Source of the DNA: Bacteroidaceae bacterium
GTDB lineage: Bacteria > Bacteroidota > Bacteroidia > Bacteroidales > Barnesiellaceae_A
Reading direction: 5' to 3'
Assembly: GCA_017531985.1 (NCBI GenBank)
Contig: JAFXJY010000033.1
Location: 1 to 64,000, forward strand
DNA length: 64,000 nucleotides
A model generated the notes under the pieces. It did no database searches. It worked only from the letters and a program-made list of their open reading frames with translations, and was not told the DNA's origin. This document shows, piece after piece, positions 48,302 to 58,951 of the stretch. Position numbers and translations under genes: made by a program. How positions within the stretch are numbered: position 1 is the stretch's first letter; each line of letters opens with the position of its first letter.

Positions 48302-49705
48302 ATGAAAAGAATCGAAACGATATTCTCTATCTTAGCCGTCATGCTGCTATCATCGCCCGGCATGAACGCCCAGAAGTATCTCCATCAGCCCTTACCCGAG
48401 GCATGGATGACCGACTCATTGGTCACCAACTTATCGCCGGTCGACGACAATTGGTGGCACTCATTTGGCGATACTTGTCTCATTGCACTTATCGACCAAG
48501 CTGTGACTAACAACAACAACCTCATGGCAGCAGCCGAGCGTGTTCAAGTTGCCAAGTCTATGTACAATGCTGCCTTGTCGGGATACTCACCTGTTATCGG
48601 TTTCGATGCTGCTTGGGTCAACAATCAGACAAGTGGCAATCTATCTTCATCCTCTACCGACCCCTCTTTGGCTCGTTATCTCGAAGCCGGCATATCTGTC
48701 AGTTGGGAGATTGACCTCTTTGGCAAAATCTACTTCCGTGCCAAGGAAGGTAAAGAACAGTATAATGCAACGAAGGAAGAGTACAACAGTGTAATGATTT
48801 CACTCTGTTCTCAGTTAGCATCACAATACATCACACTACGCACTTATCAAGCTCAAATGCGAGTTGCCAAGACTCACATTATATCGCAAGAAGCTATTCT
48901 CAATATCACAGAAGCACGATTTGAGACCGGACTTGCATCGGCTCTCGATGTCGCTCAGGCCAAGACCGTCTACTACAACACGCGTGCCTCTATTCCCGGC
49001 TTGCAAGCTGCCATCGACAATTTGATTAACTGCATTGCCGTCCTTCTCGGCGAATACCCCGTCAATGTTTACGACCGTCTGGCCGCACCTGCCGATCAGG
49101 TCGAATTCTTGCAGATTGTCAGTGTCGGCATTCCTTACGACCTGTTGCGTCGCCGTCCCGACCTTCGTCAAGCCGAGTATAACATTGCGGCACAAGCTGC
49201 TGCTGTGGGTATTGCCATTACCGATTTTCTACCCTCTCTATCGCTCAATGGTAATATAGGTCTTGCATCGCACGACCCTGCTCGCTTCTTCGACAACAGC
49301 AGCCTCACATTCAATATAACACCCACATTCCGATGGACTCTTTTCAACGGTACTGAGCGGTTCCAAGCTCGCAACGCTGCCAAAGCTCAAATGCAAGCTG
49401 CGGTCGACACTTATAACAATACGGTTCTCATGGCTGTCCAAGAGGTTGAGTCTGCCATGTCATCCTATAAGAATAGCGTTAAGCAACTCGTTCTCCTTCG
49501 CGAACTCGTAAACCAAGGACAACTCACTCTCGACCTCTCTCTCGACCTTTACAAGAACGGTCTCATCGACTTCCAGTCCGTTCTCGATGCACAGCGTCAA
49601 ATGCTTTCTTATCAGAATACGCTCGAATCCACACGAGGTTCTTCGGCTCTCGCATTGGTCAACCTATATCAAGCCCTTGGCGGAGGCTGGAACAATCATG
49701 AATAA
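48302..49705 (+). CDS. Outer-membrane efflux channel, TolC/OprM family
   Basis: This 467-residue protein starts at ATG 48302 (MKRIETIFSILAVMLLSSPG signal peptide). The longer frame from 48158 is rejected since it covers the palindrome and AT-rich promoter region. Two OEP (outer-membrane efflux) repeats of about 200 residues are present: YLEAGISVSWEIDLFGKI, ITEARFETGLASALDVAQA, and IPYDLLRRRPDLRQAEYN, the NodT-family signature. It forms the exit duct for the RND pump encoded downstream. The TAA stop lies within the first bases of element A2. Confidence 0.92.
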   Translation: MKRIETIFSILAVMLLSSPGMNAQKYLHQPLPEAWMTDSLVTNLSPVDDNWWHSFGDTCLIALIDQAVTNNNNLMAAAERVQVAKSMYNAALSGYSPVIGFDAAWVNNQTSGNLSSSSTDPSLARYLEAGISVSWEIDLFGKIYFRAKEGKEQYNATKEEYNSVMISLCSQLASQYITLRTYQAQMRVAKTHIISQEAILNITEARFETGLASALDVAQAKTVYYNTRASIPGLQAAIDNLINCIAVLLGEYPVNVYDRLAAPADQVEFLQIVSVGIPYDLLRRRPDLRQAEYNIAAQAAAVGIAITDFLPSLSLNGNIGLASHDPARFFDNSSLTFNITPTFRWTLFNGTERFQARNAAKAQMQAAVDTYNNTVLMAVQEVESAMSSYKNSVKQLVLLRELVNQGQLTLDLSLDLYKNGLIDFQSVLDAQRQMLSYQNTLESTRGSSALALVNLYQALGGGWNNHE

Positions 49706-49904
49706 AGAGTGCTTCTATCAATTGATTTGTTATGATTGATAATTTTTTCTTACAGCCGATTTCTGATTTTGACCGAATGAGCATAGCCGACTATGAGATT
49801 AAGGTCGATCACCAAAGATGCCAAGAAAAACATGAAGCAAACACAACGAATGTTTTCGATAACGAAAGAATAATTAATCTATTGAATTTTTAGAATTTAC
49901 CTAA
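49703..49904. repeat. MITE-like element, family A, copy 2
   Basis: Left TAAAGAGTGCTTCTATCAATT (49703-49723), right AATTTTTAGAATTTACCTAA (49885-49904). The interior TTGTTATGATTGATAATTTT, TTTTGACCGAATGAGCATAG, AAGATGCCAAGAAAAACATG matches copy 1 along its length. It separates the channel gene from the adaptor gene of the efflux operon. Confidence 0.8.
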
Positions 49905-49937
49905 ATACGATAACTCATCAAAAATATTTATAAAACT

Positions 49938-51050
49938 ATGAATTACCGCTTTGCTATACCTCTTTTGTTGGCTGCTGCCACGCTTGTTGCTTGCAACAAC
50001 TCCGATAGTACTACCGTTGGCACAACTGCCCCTAATATCTCGGTCGCACAAGTCACTCAGGACTCTATTACACTCTTTGCTTCTTATCCCGGTTATCTCG
50101 AAGCATTCGATTATGTCGACCTCGTGGCTCGTGTCAGTGGTTATCAAGTTGCTTCGCATTATACTCCCGGCAAGCATGTAAACAAGGGCGATACTATGTT
50201 TATTATCGAACCTACTCAATATCAAGATGCAGTAGCTCAAGCCGAAGCGGCTCTTGCCACTGCCAAGTCGGAGTTCTACTACGCCGAAAACAACTACAAG
50301 CGTATGAAAGACGTTGCCAACAGCAATGCTATCAGTGAGATTGACCTCATCAAGTCGGAAGCTGCCTATTATCAAGCCGAGGCGGCCATCAAGAGTGCCG
50401 AGGCGGCTCTGCAATCGGCTCGTACTCAGCTCAACTACTGCTATGTGGTCGCTCCCATTTCGGGAACTCCCACCTCGTCGACTTATAGCAACGGCGACTA
50501 CCTTGCTCCCGGTGCCAATGCAAGACTTGCCACTATCTATCAAGACAACAAACTGTTTGCCTATTTCAGTGTCGACGATGCTCAGTACATGAAGCTCATA
50601 CAAAATCTTCGCATGAAGAATACACGTCTATCACAGGATGCTGTTCGACTCTCTTTCAGCGAAGTGATGCCACATGAATATGTCGGATACATCGACTACA
50701 TTGCACCCAACATCGACCTTGCTACCGGTACGCTCAAAGTACGCATCGTAGTCGATAACCCTCATGGCGAACTCAAACATGGTATGTACACTACCGTACA
50801 CATGCCTTACACACGCTCCGAGAAAGCCATACTCGTCAACGATGCATCCATCGGTACCGACCAAGTGGGCAAGTACCTTTACATCGTCAACGACTCTAAC
50901 AAAGTGGAACTTCGTCACATCCAACTCGGTGAACTCTACAACGACTCGCTCCGCGTGGTTAGCTCGGGGGTCGAGCCGGGCGAACGTTATGTTACCCGTG
51001 CCTTGCAAAAAGTTCACGAAGGTATGATTATCAACCCCATCACCCACTAA
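49938..51050 (+). CDS. Periplasmic adaptor of an RND efflux pump (MexA/AcrA type)
   Basis: This 370-residue lipoprotein (LLAAATLVACNNS lipobox, Cys 21) is of the membrane-fusion family. Order of domains: beta-barrel, lipoyl halves (DLVARVSGYQVASHYTPGKH and APISGTPTSSTYSNGDYLAPG) around an alpha hairpin of about 80 residues (QAEAALATAKSEFYYAENNY, then AEAAIKSAEAALQSARTQL), then a membrane-proximal domain. It bridges the RND pump and the TolC channel. Start at ATG 49938. 74 bases separate it from the pump gene. Confidence 0.93.
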   Translation: MNYRFAIPLLLAAATLVACNNSDSTTVGTTAPNISVAQVTQDSITLFASYPGYLEAFDYVDLVARVSGYQVASHYTPGKHVNKGDTMFIIEPTQYQDAVAQAEAALATAKSEFYYAENNYKRMKDVANSNAISEIDLIKSEAAYYQAEAAIKSAEAALQSARTQLNYCYVVAPISGTPTSSTYSNGDYLAPGANARLATIYQDNKLFAYFSVDDAQYMKLIQNLRMKNTRLSQDAVRLSFSEVMPHEYVGYIDYIAPNIDLATGTLKVRIVVDNPHGELKHGMYTTVHMPYTRSEKAILVNDASIGTDQVGKYLYIVNDSNKVELRHIQLGELYNDSLRVVSSGVEPGERYVTRALQKVHEGMIINPITH

Positions 51051-51124
51051 GCTACCGGTTTTATCTGCCTTCACTTTCAAGGTAAGTTCCATCCATTCAG
51101 TAACAACACAAAATACATCGCGAT

Positions 51125-54100
51125 ATGTTATCCAAGTTTTTTGTCAAACATCCCATCTTTGCCACAGTACTTGCACTGGTCATGGTACTGGCAGGTGGCA
51201 TCACTCTCTTCACCCTGCCCATCGCTCAGTATCCCGAGATTACGCCTCCCACTGTGCAAGTGACCGCCATTTATCCCGGTGCCGATGCCGAAACTATTGC
51301 CGAGACTGTGGGCGTTCCCATCGAACAACAAGTCAACGGTGTCGATGGTATGATATACATGAGTTCTGTTTCCTCTTCGACGGGTCAATACACACTCACC
51401 GTAACTTTCGAAGTAGGTACCGATATTGACATGGCTACCGTATTGGTACAAAACCGTGTCAGCACCGCTCAAAACTCACTGCCACAAGCTGTTATCGAAC
51501 AAGGTATTACCACCAAGAAACAATCGACAAGCATCGTCCTTTTCGTCGCTCTTCGTTCCGATAAGGAGGCTTACGACGGATTGTTTTTATCCAACTATGC
51601 CAAGCTGAAAGTCACCGACGAACTTTCACGTCTGCCCGGTGTCGGTAGCGTTTCGGTTTTCGGTGCCGACGATTACAGCATGCGTGTGTGGCTCAAACCC
51701 GACGTCATGCAGATGCGTGGTATCACCGCTGCCGAAGTCTACAACGCCATCGCTGCTCAGAACATTGTCTCTCCGGCTGGTAGTGTCGGACAACAACCTG
51801 TATCCTCACCCGAAGCCTTCCAATTTACTCTTAAAACGGAAGGTATGATGAATGACGTGTCGCAATTTGGCGACATCATTCTTCGTTCCGATGGTAAAGG
51901 CGGATACCTGCGACTAAAAGACGTTGCCGACATTGAGTTGGGTAGTGCGGCTTATAACATTTCTGCCAAGCTCGGTGATGAAGAGACGGCTGCCATCGCA
52001 ATATATCAATTGCCCGGATCTAACGCTCTCGATGTTGCCAATGGTGTGCGTGAAAAGATGGACGAACTGCAACAATACTTCCCCGATGGCGTATCTTATG
52101 AAGTCGTTCTCGACACCACCGAATTTGTTACAGCTTCTATCGAAGAGGTACTTATCACATTCGTCGAGACGACTCTCATTGTGATGCTTGTTATTCTCCT
52201 CTTCTTGCAGAACTTCCGTGCCGTCATTATTCCTTCTCTTACCATCCCTGTTTCGCTCATCGCAACATTTGCTGTGATGCAACTCTTGGGATTCTCTATC
52301 AACACCCTTACTCTCTTCGGCCTTGTGCTGGCCATCGCCATCGTTGTCGACGATGCTATTGTTGTCGTTGAGAATGCTACTCGACTGCTCGATACCGGGA
52401 AATATACCCGACAAGAGGCTGTCATCAAAGCCATGGAAGAGATTACAGGACCGGTTATCGGTGTCGTTCTTGTGCTGTTGTCGGTATTCATCCCCACAGC
52501 TTTCATCGGTGGCATTACGGGTGTCCTTTACAAACAATTTGCCCTCACCATCGCTGTTGCCACCATTTTCAGCGGTCTCAACTCTCTGACTCTCACACCA
52601 GCCCTATGTGCTTTGTTCCTTCAACCCACTCGCGAGACTAAGTTCTGCGTCTATCGTTGGTTCAATAAAGGTTTCGATGTAACCCTGTCAGGTTATGTCA
52701 GCCTCATTACAGCCATGCTTCGCAAGCCCGCTATGGCTTTCATTATATTTGCCATCCTTTCGGCTGGTGCATTCTATGCCTTCATGAAGTGGCCTACATC
52801 ATTCATCCCTTCGGAGGATTTGGGTTATGTCATTGCTTCGGTACAGCTGCCCAATGCCTCTTCACTCGATCGCACTGCTGAGGTTACCGAGAGACTCCAG
52901 AAGACCATCTCACAATATCCCGAGGTCGAAAACGTACTTGTCATCAACGGTTTCTCATCAATGTTCGGCTCTCAATCGTCCAACCTCGCAACATTCTTTG
53001 TCGTTCTCAACCATTGGCACGAACGACCCGGCAAGGAACATAGCTCCGATGCCATCGTAGCTCGCATCAATCGCGATGCGGCTGCCATTGAAGAGGCGGT
53101 CATATTTGCCGTCAATCCGCCTGCCATACAAGGTCTGGGTACTACCGGCGGACTCGAATGGCAACTTGAAGACATCAACAACCAAGGTGCTTTGGCCATA
53201 CAGAATGCTATCAATACACTCCGTCAGAAGCAAAGTGAATTTCCCGCTCTCGCATCGGTTACCTCTTTCTTTGAAGGCGTAACTCCGCAATATTATATCC
53301 GATTCGACCGCAGTAAGATTGAATTGATGGGCATCAACATCAGCGACGTATTCAAGGCTCTATCATTGCAGATGGGTGCAAGCTATGTCAATGACTTTGT
53401 TGACTTTGGTCGTGTCTATCAAGTCAAAATCAGTGCCGAAGCCAACGCCCGTGCACATATCGAGGATGTTCTCAAACTCAGTGTCAAGAATAAACAAGGA
53501 CAGATGGTGCCTTTTGCAACATTTACCACCATTCAGTCGGTACTCGGACAGAACCTTGTTACGCGTTACAACATGTACCCATCTGCCTCAATCACCTGTA
53601 TTCCTGCCGATGGTGCAAGCTCGGCTCAGGGCATTGCACAGACCGAGCAAATGGTGAAAGATGCGTTGGGCAATAACTTCGCTCTCAGCTGGACGGGTAT
53701 GGCTCAGCAGGAAAAAGAGTCGGGTTCATCTGTAACTATTATATTCGCTCTTGCCATTGTATTGGTAATCTTTGTGTTAGCCGCTCAGTACGAAAGCTGG
53801 ACTGACCCCATTGCCGTCATCCTCTCATTGCCAACTGCCATCCTCGGTACTGTACTCGGTTGCTGGATTATGGGCGAGTCGGTAAGTATATACACACAGA
53901 TTGGTGTCATACTTCTCATCGCTCTATCGGCCAAGAATGCCATCCTCATCGTCGAGTTTGCTCGCGATTATCGCAAGAATGGTGTACCCATCTTCGATGC
54001 TGCTGTCGATGCCGGCCGTCTGCGTTTACGACCCATTCTCATGACATCTTTTGCCTTCATTATCGGCGTATTACCTCTACTATTTGCCTCCGGTGCCGGT

Positions 54101-54289
54101 GCTGCAAGTCGCATCTCGCTTGGTGCAGCCGTCGTATTCGGTATGCTTGTCAACACCCTCCTCGGTACAATCTTCGTACCCAACTTCTGGATGACTATGC
54201 AACGCTTCCAAGAGAAATACCTCACAGGACTTTTCTCCGACAAGAGTATAGACGTTCGCAATAACAATACAACAAACGACCAAGAGTAG
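51125..54289 (+). CDS. RND multidrug efflux transporter, HAE1 family (AcrB-like)
   Basis: This 1054-residue inner-membrane proton-driven pump has twelve transmembrane segments and two large periplasmic loops. The N-terminus [60 protein letters not shown] and the fourth-helix relay [14 protein letters not shown] (paired aspartates) are diagnostic, as are [13 protein letters not shown] and the second-half [21 protein letters not shown]. Expected substrates are amphiphilic drugs or bile salts; which cannot be told. Last gene of the operon, followed by a strong terminator. Confidence 0.96.
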   Translation: MLSKFFVKHPIFATVLALVMVLAGGITLFTLPIAQYPEITPPTVQVTAIYPGADAETIAETVGVPIEQQVNGVDGMIYMSSVSSSTGQYTLTVTFEVGTDIDMATVLVQNRVSTAQNSLPQAVIEQGITTKKQSTSIVLFVALRSDKEAYDGLFLSNYAKLKVTDELSRLPGVGSVSVFGADDYSMRVWLKPDVMQMRGITAAEVYNAIAAQNIVSPAGSVGQQPVSSPEAFQFTLKTEGMMNDVSQFGDIILRSDGKGGYLRLKDVADIELGSAAYNISAKLGDEETAAIAIYQLPGSNALDVANGVREKMDELQQYFPDGVSYEVVLDTTEFVTASIEEVLITFVETTLIVMLVILLFLQNFRAVIIPSLTIPVSLIATFAVMQLLGFSINTLTLFGLVLAIAIVVDDAIVVVENATRLLDTGKYTRQEAVIKAMEEITGPVIGVVLVLLSVFIPTAFIGGITGVLYKQFALTIAVATIFSGLNSLTLTPALCALFLQPTRETKFCVYRWFNKGFDVTLSGYVSLITAMLRKPAMAFIIFAILSAGAFYAFMKWPTSFIPSEDLGYVIASVQLPNASSLDRTAEVTERLQKTISQYPEVENVLVINGFSSMFGSQSSNLATFFVVLNHWHERPGKEHSSDAIVARINRDAAAIEEAVIFAVNPPAIQGLGTTGGLEWQLEDINNQGALAIQNAINTLRQKQSEFPALASVTSFFEGVTPQYYIRFDRSKIELMGINISDVFKALSLQMGASYVNDFVDFGRVYQVKISAEANARAHIEDVLKLSVKNKQGQMVPFATFTTIQSVLGQNLVTRYNMYPSASITCIPADGASSAQGIAQTEQMVKDALGNNFALSWTGMAQQEKESGSSVTIIFALAIVLVIFVLAAQYESWTDPIAVILSLPTAILGTVLGCWIMGESVSIYTQIGVILLIALSAKNAILIVEFARDYRKNGVPIFDAAVDAGRLRLRPILMTSFAFIIGVLPLLFASGAGAASRISLGAAVVFGMLVNTLLGTIFVPNFWMTMQRFQEKYLTGLFSDKSIDVRNNNTTNDQE

Positions 54290-54309
54290 GAGTGAGCTGC
54301 TCTACACTC

Positions 54310-54348
54310 AGCGAGGCTATATCATCGGTATAGCCTCGCTGTTTTTTT
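54310..54348 (+). terminator. Terminator of the efflux operon
   Basis: Stem AGCGAGGCTATA / TATAGCCTCGCT with small loop and seven T, 20 bases after the pump gene stop. Confidence 0.9.
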
Positions 54349-54410
54349 ACACCCGCCCCACATTTTATTACGCTGTGGAACTGATAGATGAACCCTAAAC
54401 GCCAAACTTA

Positions 54411-54441
54411 TTGCATTTCACAAGAAAAAACTCTATATTTG
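54411..54441 (+). promoter_or_regulatory. Promoter of the rfb polysaccharide operon
   Basis: TTGC (54411-54414), 19 bases, TATATTTG (54434-54441). The leader would be about 105 bases and contains GCGGT (54458) able to pair with ACCGC (54485). Confidence 0.7.
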
Positions 54442-54552
54442 TAACCTATTATGCCATGCGGTACTTCGGTGAATGACACTGAGGACCGCGGAGCGTACCC
54501 TGAGCTAAGCTAACACACTATTTTAAAGCAACTTAATAATAGAATTTACGTC

Positions 54553-55461
54553 ATGAAAGGTATCGTTCTTGCTGGTGGTAGTGGCACAAGATTATATCCC
54601 ATCACCAAAGGTGTGAGCAAGCAATTGCTCCCCATTTACGACAAGCCTATGGTCTATTATCCCATATCTGTACTCATGCTCGCCGGCATTCGCGACATTC
54701 TCATCATTACTACACCCGACGATATGCCTGCGTTTCGTCGTCTGTTAGGCGATGGTAGCGACTACGGTGTCCGTTTTCAATATGCAGTACAACCATCGCC
54801 CGATGGGTTGGCTCAGGCATTCATCATTGGCGAAGAGTTCATTGGCGATGATGCTGTATGCCTCGTACTTGGCGACAATATTTTTCATGGTAATGGTTTC
54901 TCGCACATGCTGCAACAAGCCGTCTCCGATGCCGAAAGCAAAGACTATGCCACTGTCTTTGGGTACTGGGTCGATGACCCCGAACGATATGGTGTTGCTG
55001 AGTTCGATGCCGATGGTAATTGCCTCTCTATCGAAGAGAAACCCTCGCATCCCAAGTCAAACTATGCTGTTGTTGGTCTCTATTTCTATCCCAATTCGGT
55101 CGTTAAAGTAGCCAAAGGTATCAAGCCTTCGGCTCGTGGAGAACTCGAAATCACAAGTGTCAATCAGCATTACCTCTCGGCAAGTCAACTTCGTGTTCAG
55201 ACTCTCGCTCGTGGCTTTGCTTGGCTCGATACCGGCACACACGACTCTCTGGCCGAGGCTTCCATTTTTGTTGAGGTCATTGAGAAACGTCAAGGTCTTA
55301 AAATCGCTTGTCTCGAAGGTATTGCTCATTCGCAAGGCTGGATTGACAGCCATAAATTGCGAACACTCGCTCAGCCCATGGCCAAGAATCAATACGGACA
55401 ATACCTTATCAAAATTGCCGATGAGGCCGACAACAACCTCATTCGACCTTCTTTCGATTAA
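54553..55461 (+). CDS. rfbA: Glucose-1-phosphate thymidylyltransferase
   Basis: This 302-residue enzyme makes dTDP-glucose, the first step to dTDP-L-rhamnose. The nucleotide-binding signature [20 protein letters not shown] is at residues 8-27, followed by [20 protein letters not shown] and [12 protein letters not shown], then [12 protein letters not shown]. Length and all blocks are typical of RmlA. First gene of rfbACDB. Confidence 0.96.
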   Translation: MKGIVLAGGSGTRLYPITKGVSKQLLPIYDKPMVYYPISVLMLAGIRDILIITTPDDMPAFRRLLGDGSDYGVRFQYAVQPSPDGLAQAFIIGEEFIGDDAVCLVLGDNIFHGNGFSHMLQQAVSDAESKDYATVFGYWVDDPERYGVAEFDADGNCLSIEEKPSHPKSNYAVVGLYFYPNSVVKVAKGIKPSARGELEITSVNQHYLSASQLRVQTLARGFAWLDTGTHDSLAEASIFVEVIEKRQGLKIACLEGIAHSQGWIDSHKLRTLAQPMAKNQYGQYLIKIADEADNNLIRPSFD

Positions 55462-55519
55462 GGATAAAGGATACCCTATTTTATAAAACATCACTATACA
55501 TCTTAACATCCTTTGCAAC

Positions 55520-56077
55520 ATGCAAGTTATTAAAACTGCCATTGACGATGTACTCATCATCGAGCCTCATATTTTCGGCGACCATCGCGGCTACTTTTTC
55601 GAGTCTTTCTCCCAACGCGATTTCCATCGTCTTGTTGCCCCTGTTACCTTCGTTCAAGACAATGAATCTATGTCATCCTACGGCGTAGTACGCGGTCTCC
55701 ATTTTCAACGACCTCCCTATTCGCAGAGCAAACTCGTTCGTGTCGTACAAGGAAAGGTACTCGATGTTGCTGTCGACATTCGACCCTCCTCTCCAACATT
55801 CGGAAAGCACGTCGCTGTTGAATTGTCTCACGAGAATCACCGTCAATTATTCATCCCGCAAGGATTTGCTCACGGATTTGCCGTCCTCAGCGAAACAGCT
55901 ATTTTTCAGTACAAGTGCGACAACTTCTATGCACCCTCGCACGAAGATGCCATCGCTTGGAATGACCCCGATATTAACATCGACTGGCTCATCCCATCCG
56001 ACAAGATTGTACTATCTCCCAAGGACGCTCTCAACCGACCCTTGGCTCAGGTCGACCTATCTTGTTTCTTGCCGTAA
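55520..56077 (+). CDS. rfbC: dTDP-4-dehydrorhamnose 3,5-epimerase
   Basis: This 185-residue cupin-fold epimerase performs the third step to dTDP-L-rhamnose. Blocks: DHRGYFFESFSQRDF, FVQDNESMSSYGVVRGLHFQ with the catalytic His in GLHFQ, VVQGKVLDVAVDIR, LFIPQGFAHGFAVLS, and CDNFYAPSHEDAIAWNDP. Follows rfbA after 58 bases and precedes rfbD by 19. Confidence 0.96.
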   Translation: MQVIKTAIDDVLIIEPHIFGDHRGYFFESFSQRDFHRLVAPVTFVQDNESMSSYGVVRGLHFQRPPYSQSKLVRVVQGKVLDVAVDIRPSSPTFGKHVAVELSHENHRQLFIPQGFAHGFAVLSETAIFQYKCDNFYAPSHEDAIAWNDPDINIDWLIPSDKIVLSPKDALNRPLAQVDLSCFLP

Positions 56078-56096
56078 CCCATAATATAGTCCTCCC

Positions 56097-56975
56097 ATGA
56101 ACATTCTCGTTACCGGAGCTAACGGTCAACTCGGATCGTCCATCCGAGATATTGCCTCGCAGCATCACAACTTCATCTTTACCGATGTCGACTCGCTCGA
56201 TATTACGCAATATCATGACATTGTCGATGTGATTACCCGTTGCAATATCGATGTTATTATCAATTGTGCAGCCTATACCAACGTCGACCGTGCCGAGCAA
56301 GAACCCGAGATTGCACAACTCATCAATGCCACTGCCGTCGACAACCTCGCTCGTGCTGCCGCCAATAACAATGCAACACTCATACACATATCCACCGATT
56401 ATGTTTTCGGCGGAAACTGCAACAACATCCCTTGCACCGAGCAACAAGCCACTGCTCCATTAGGCGTTTACGGACTCACCAAACTTGCCGGCGAACAAGC
56501 TGTCATCGATAGTGGTTGTCGACACATCATCATTCGCACGGCATGGCTTTACAGCCCGTATGGCCGCAACTTCCTGCTCACAATGCTCGACCTTACCGCT
56601 CGACGCCAATCGCTCAATGTCGTTTTCGACCAAGTTGGAACTCCCACCTACGCAGCACATCTGGCTCAAGCCATCATGCACATCATCGACACCAATCAAG
56701 TTCACAAACAAGGCATTTACCATTTCAGCAACCAAGGCGTATGCTCATGGTACGACTTCGCTCATGCCATCGCTCGACTGGCCGGTCATGACAACTGTAT
56801 CATTTCTCCTTGTCACAGCAACGAATTTCCATCACCCGTCAAGCGACCATCCTTCTCGGTACTCGACAAGACGCTGTTCACAACAACATTTGGATTCGAT
56901 ATACCACATTGGCACGATGCCCTCATACAGTGCTTCAATTCCATTTCCGATAGCAAACGTATCACTATGGAATAA
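56097..56975 (+). CDS. rfbD: dTDP-4-dehydrorhamnose reductase
   Basis: This 292-residue NADPH-dependent short-chain reductase of the extended type makes dTDP-L-rhamnose. Seen: ITGANGQLGSS-type glycine motif (VTGANGQLGSSI), INCAAYTNVDRAEQEP, the serine/tyrosine/lysine triad STDYVFGG with YGLTKLAGEQ, then IIRTAWLYSPYGRNF. The last 25 residues are specific for this reductase. Third gene of the rfb set. Confidence 0.95.
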   Translation: MNILVTGANGQLGSSIRDIASQHHNFIFTDVDSLDITQYHDIVDVITRCNIDVIINCAAYTNVDRAEQEPEIAQLINATAVDNLARAAANNNATLIHISTDYVFGGNCNNIPCTEQQATAPLGVYGLTKLAGEQAVIDSGCRHIIIRTAWLYSPYGRNFLLTMLDLTARRQSLNVVFDQVGTPTYAAHLAQAIMHIIDTNQVHKQGIYHFSNQGVCSWYDFAHAIARLAGHDNCIISPCHSNEFPSPVKRPSFSVLDKTLFTTTFGFDIPHWHDALIQCFNSISDSKRITME

Positions 56976-57018
56976 CCTCGAAGTACACTATTGAAATACC
57001 ATTCTAACAATCGATAAT

Positions 57019-58080
57019 ATGAACATTCTCATAACCGGTGGAGCCGGATTTATCGGCAGCCATGTAGTACGACTCTTCGTCAAGAAATATCCTACATACA
57101 ATATCATCAATCTCGACAAGCTAACCTATGCCGGCAACCTTGCCAATCTTTCCGATATTGAAGATAACAACAACTACCATTTCACGCGTGCCGATATTTG
57201 CGATTACGACACCGTTTACAACATCCTATCGCAATACAACATAACAGGTATTATTCACTTGGCTGCCGAAAGTCATGTCGACCGTTCCATTCGCGACCCA
57301 TTCGCTTTTGCACGCACCAACGTAATGGGTACTCTCACGCTCCTGCAAGCTGCTCGCACCTATTGGGAATCCCTCCCCGAGCGATATGATGGTAAACGAT
57401 TCTACCACATCTCCACCGATGAGGTATATGGGGCTTTACCATTCGACGATACGCTCTTTACCGAGAACACCCGTTACAACCCTCACAGCCCTTACTCGGC
57501 AAGTAAAGCTGCAAGCGACCATTTCGTTCGAGCCTATCACGATACATATGGCATGCCCACCATTGTCACCAACTGCTCTAACAATTACGGTCCCTACCAG
57601 TTCCCCGAAAAACTGATACCTCTTTTCATCAATAACATACGTCATGGTAAGCCGCTTCCCGTCTACGGAAAGGGCGAAAATGTTCGCGACTGGCTCTTTG
57701 TCGAAGATCATGCTCGTGCCATCGACACCATCTTCCACAACGGTACTATCAACGAAACTTACAACATCGGTGGTTTCAACGAATGGCGTAACATCGACCT
57801 TATCAAAGTACTCATTGACACTGTCGACCGCCATTTAGGCAATCCCGCAGGACATTCGCTACATCTCATTACCTATGTAACCGATCGTCCCGGACACGAC
57901 CTTCGATATGCCATCGACTCCACCAAGTTGCGTGATGAACTCGGTTGGCAACCATCACTACAATTTGAAGAGGGTATCGACCGTACGGTAGCTTGGTATC
58001 TCAACAACCCGCAGTGGCTCGATAATGTAACTTCGGGCGAATATCTTCATTACTACGAAACAATGTACAACAATCGATAA
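57019..58080 (+). CDS. rfbB: dTDP-glucose 4,6-dehydratase
   Basis: This 353-residue NAD-dependent dehydratase performs the second step to dTDP-L-rhamnose. GGAGFIGSHVVRLF binds NAD; LAAESHVDRSI, FYHISTDEVYGALP and YSASKAASDHFVRAYHDTYG carry the triad; NCSNNYGPYQFPEKLIPL and GENVRDWLFVEDHARAI are dTDP-glucose-specific. It completes the rfbACDB set, so rhamnose synthesis is whole. Confidence 0.97.
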   Translation: MNILITGGAGFIGSHVVRLFVKKYPTYNIINLDKLTYAGNLANLSDIEDNNNYHFTRADICDYDTVYNILSQYNITGIIHLAAESHVDRSIRDPFAFARTNVMGTLTLLQAARTYWESLPERYDGKRFYHISTDEVYGALPFDDTLFTENTRYNPHSPYSASKAASDHFVRAYHDTYGMPTIVTNCSNNYGPYQFPEKLIPLFINNIRHGKPLPVYGKGENVRDWLFVEDHARAIDTIFHNGTINETYNIGGFNEWRNIDLIKVLIDTVDRHLGNPAGHSLHLITYVTDRPGHDLRYAIDSTKLRDELGWQPSLQFEEGIDRTVAWYLNNPQWLDNVTSGEYLHYYETMYNNR

Positions 58081-58100
58081 TCGCCTTCGGGTCATCTATC

Positions 58101-58841
58101 ATGTTCTATATTCTTTCTCGCATATTTGCCGCCGTTGCCGAGCCTCTTACCTACATCATATTGGCTTTCTGCTTAGCGATTTTTCTTCCTTCACAGTTCA
58201 AGAAAATACGCATTGCATCAGTGGTTGCTGCCTTCATCTTGCTCTTCATTTTCACCAACCCCATGCTCTATTCTTATGCACAGAATAGTTGGCAACCACG
58301 ACAATCGGAATACACCGACACAACACATTATGATTACGGTATTGTATTAGGTGGATTTGGTCACTACGACAATCCCTCCTCACAAGTCGACTATCAGCGT
58401 GCCATCGACCGCCTCTTTGAGGCTGTACGATATTATCGTGAAGGTCGCATCGACCGCATCATTATCACGGGCGACGGTCTCACCACCGACAGTGCTACCT
58501 TCTATCGCGAGATGCAGCAATTGTTTAACATCCCGGCTCATGATCTCATTCGCGAGCCAAATGCTCGTTCCACTCGCGAGAATGCTCAATATTCCGCTCA
58601 AATAATAGCTGATGAGCGTCATGCAACCATTGCCGTTTTTACTTCCGCCATACATCTGCCGCGTGCAAGACTCAGCTTCGAGCAAGAAGGTATTAATGCC
58701 ACCTTTATTCCTTGCGATTATCAGTATAGACACCACAATCCCACCATCATGTTCATTCCCAACCCCAAGATTTTAGTCGATTGGGCTGACCTCATTCACG
58801 AATGGATAGGATATATATCTTACAAAATAACTCGCCGATAA
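58101..58841 (+). CDS. YdcF/SanA-like DUF218 membrane protein
   Basis: This 246-residue protein has two N-terminal transmembrane segments (ILSRIFAAVAEPLTYIILAF, then IASVVAAFILLFIFTNPML). The DUF218 domain shows YGIVLGG, RIDRIIITGDG, EPNARSTRENAQYS and VFTSAIHLPRARLSFEQEG. Relatives (ElyC, SanA, YdcF) affect envelope integrity or recycling of undecaprenyl carrier at low temperature; the biochemical role is unsettled. Placement right after rfbB suggests envelope polysaccharide function. ATG 58101 is 20 bases past rfbB. Confidence 0.8.
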   Translation: MFYILSRIFAAVAEPLTYIILAFCLAIFLPSQFKKIRIASVVAAFILLFIFTNPMLYSYAQNSWQPRQSEYTDTTHYDYGIVLGGFGHYDNPSSQVDYQRAIDRLFEAVRYYREGRIDRIIITGDGLTTDSATFYREMQQLFNIPAHDLIREPNARSTRENAQYSAQIIADERHATIAVFTSAIHLPRARLSFEQEGINATFIPCDYQYRHHNPTIMFIPNPKILVDWADLIHEWIGYISYKITRR

Positions 58842-58865
58842 TTAAGATCGACTCTTTTCCCTTAA

Positions 58866-58908
58866 CAAATAAATAATTAATCAGTGGAATTTTTAGAAAT
58901 TCCCTCCA
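58866..58908. repeat. Right-end remnant of family A
   Basis: AATAATTAATCAGTGGAATT followed by TTTAGAAATTCCCT resembles the last 40 bases of the 49703 copy (AATAATTAATCTATTGAATT...). No left end is seen. Confidence 0.45.
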
Positions 58909-58951
58909 TACATTAACCGGACTGCTTATTGGAGTCCACATTTTTATTCTT

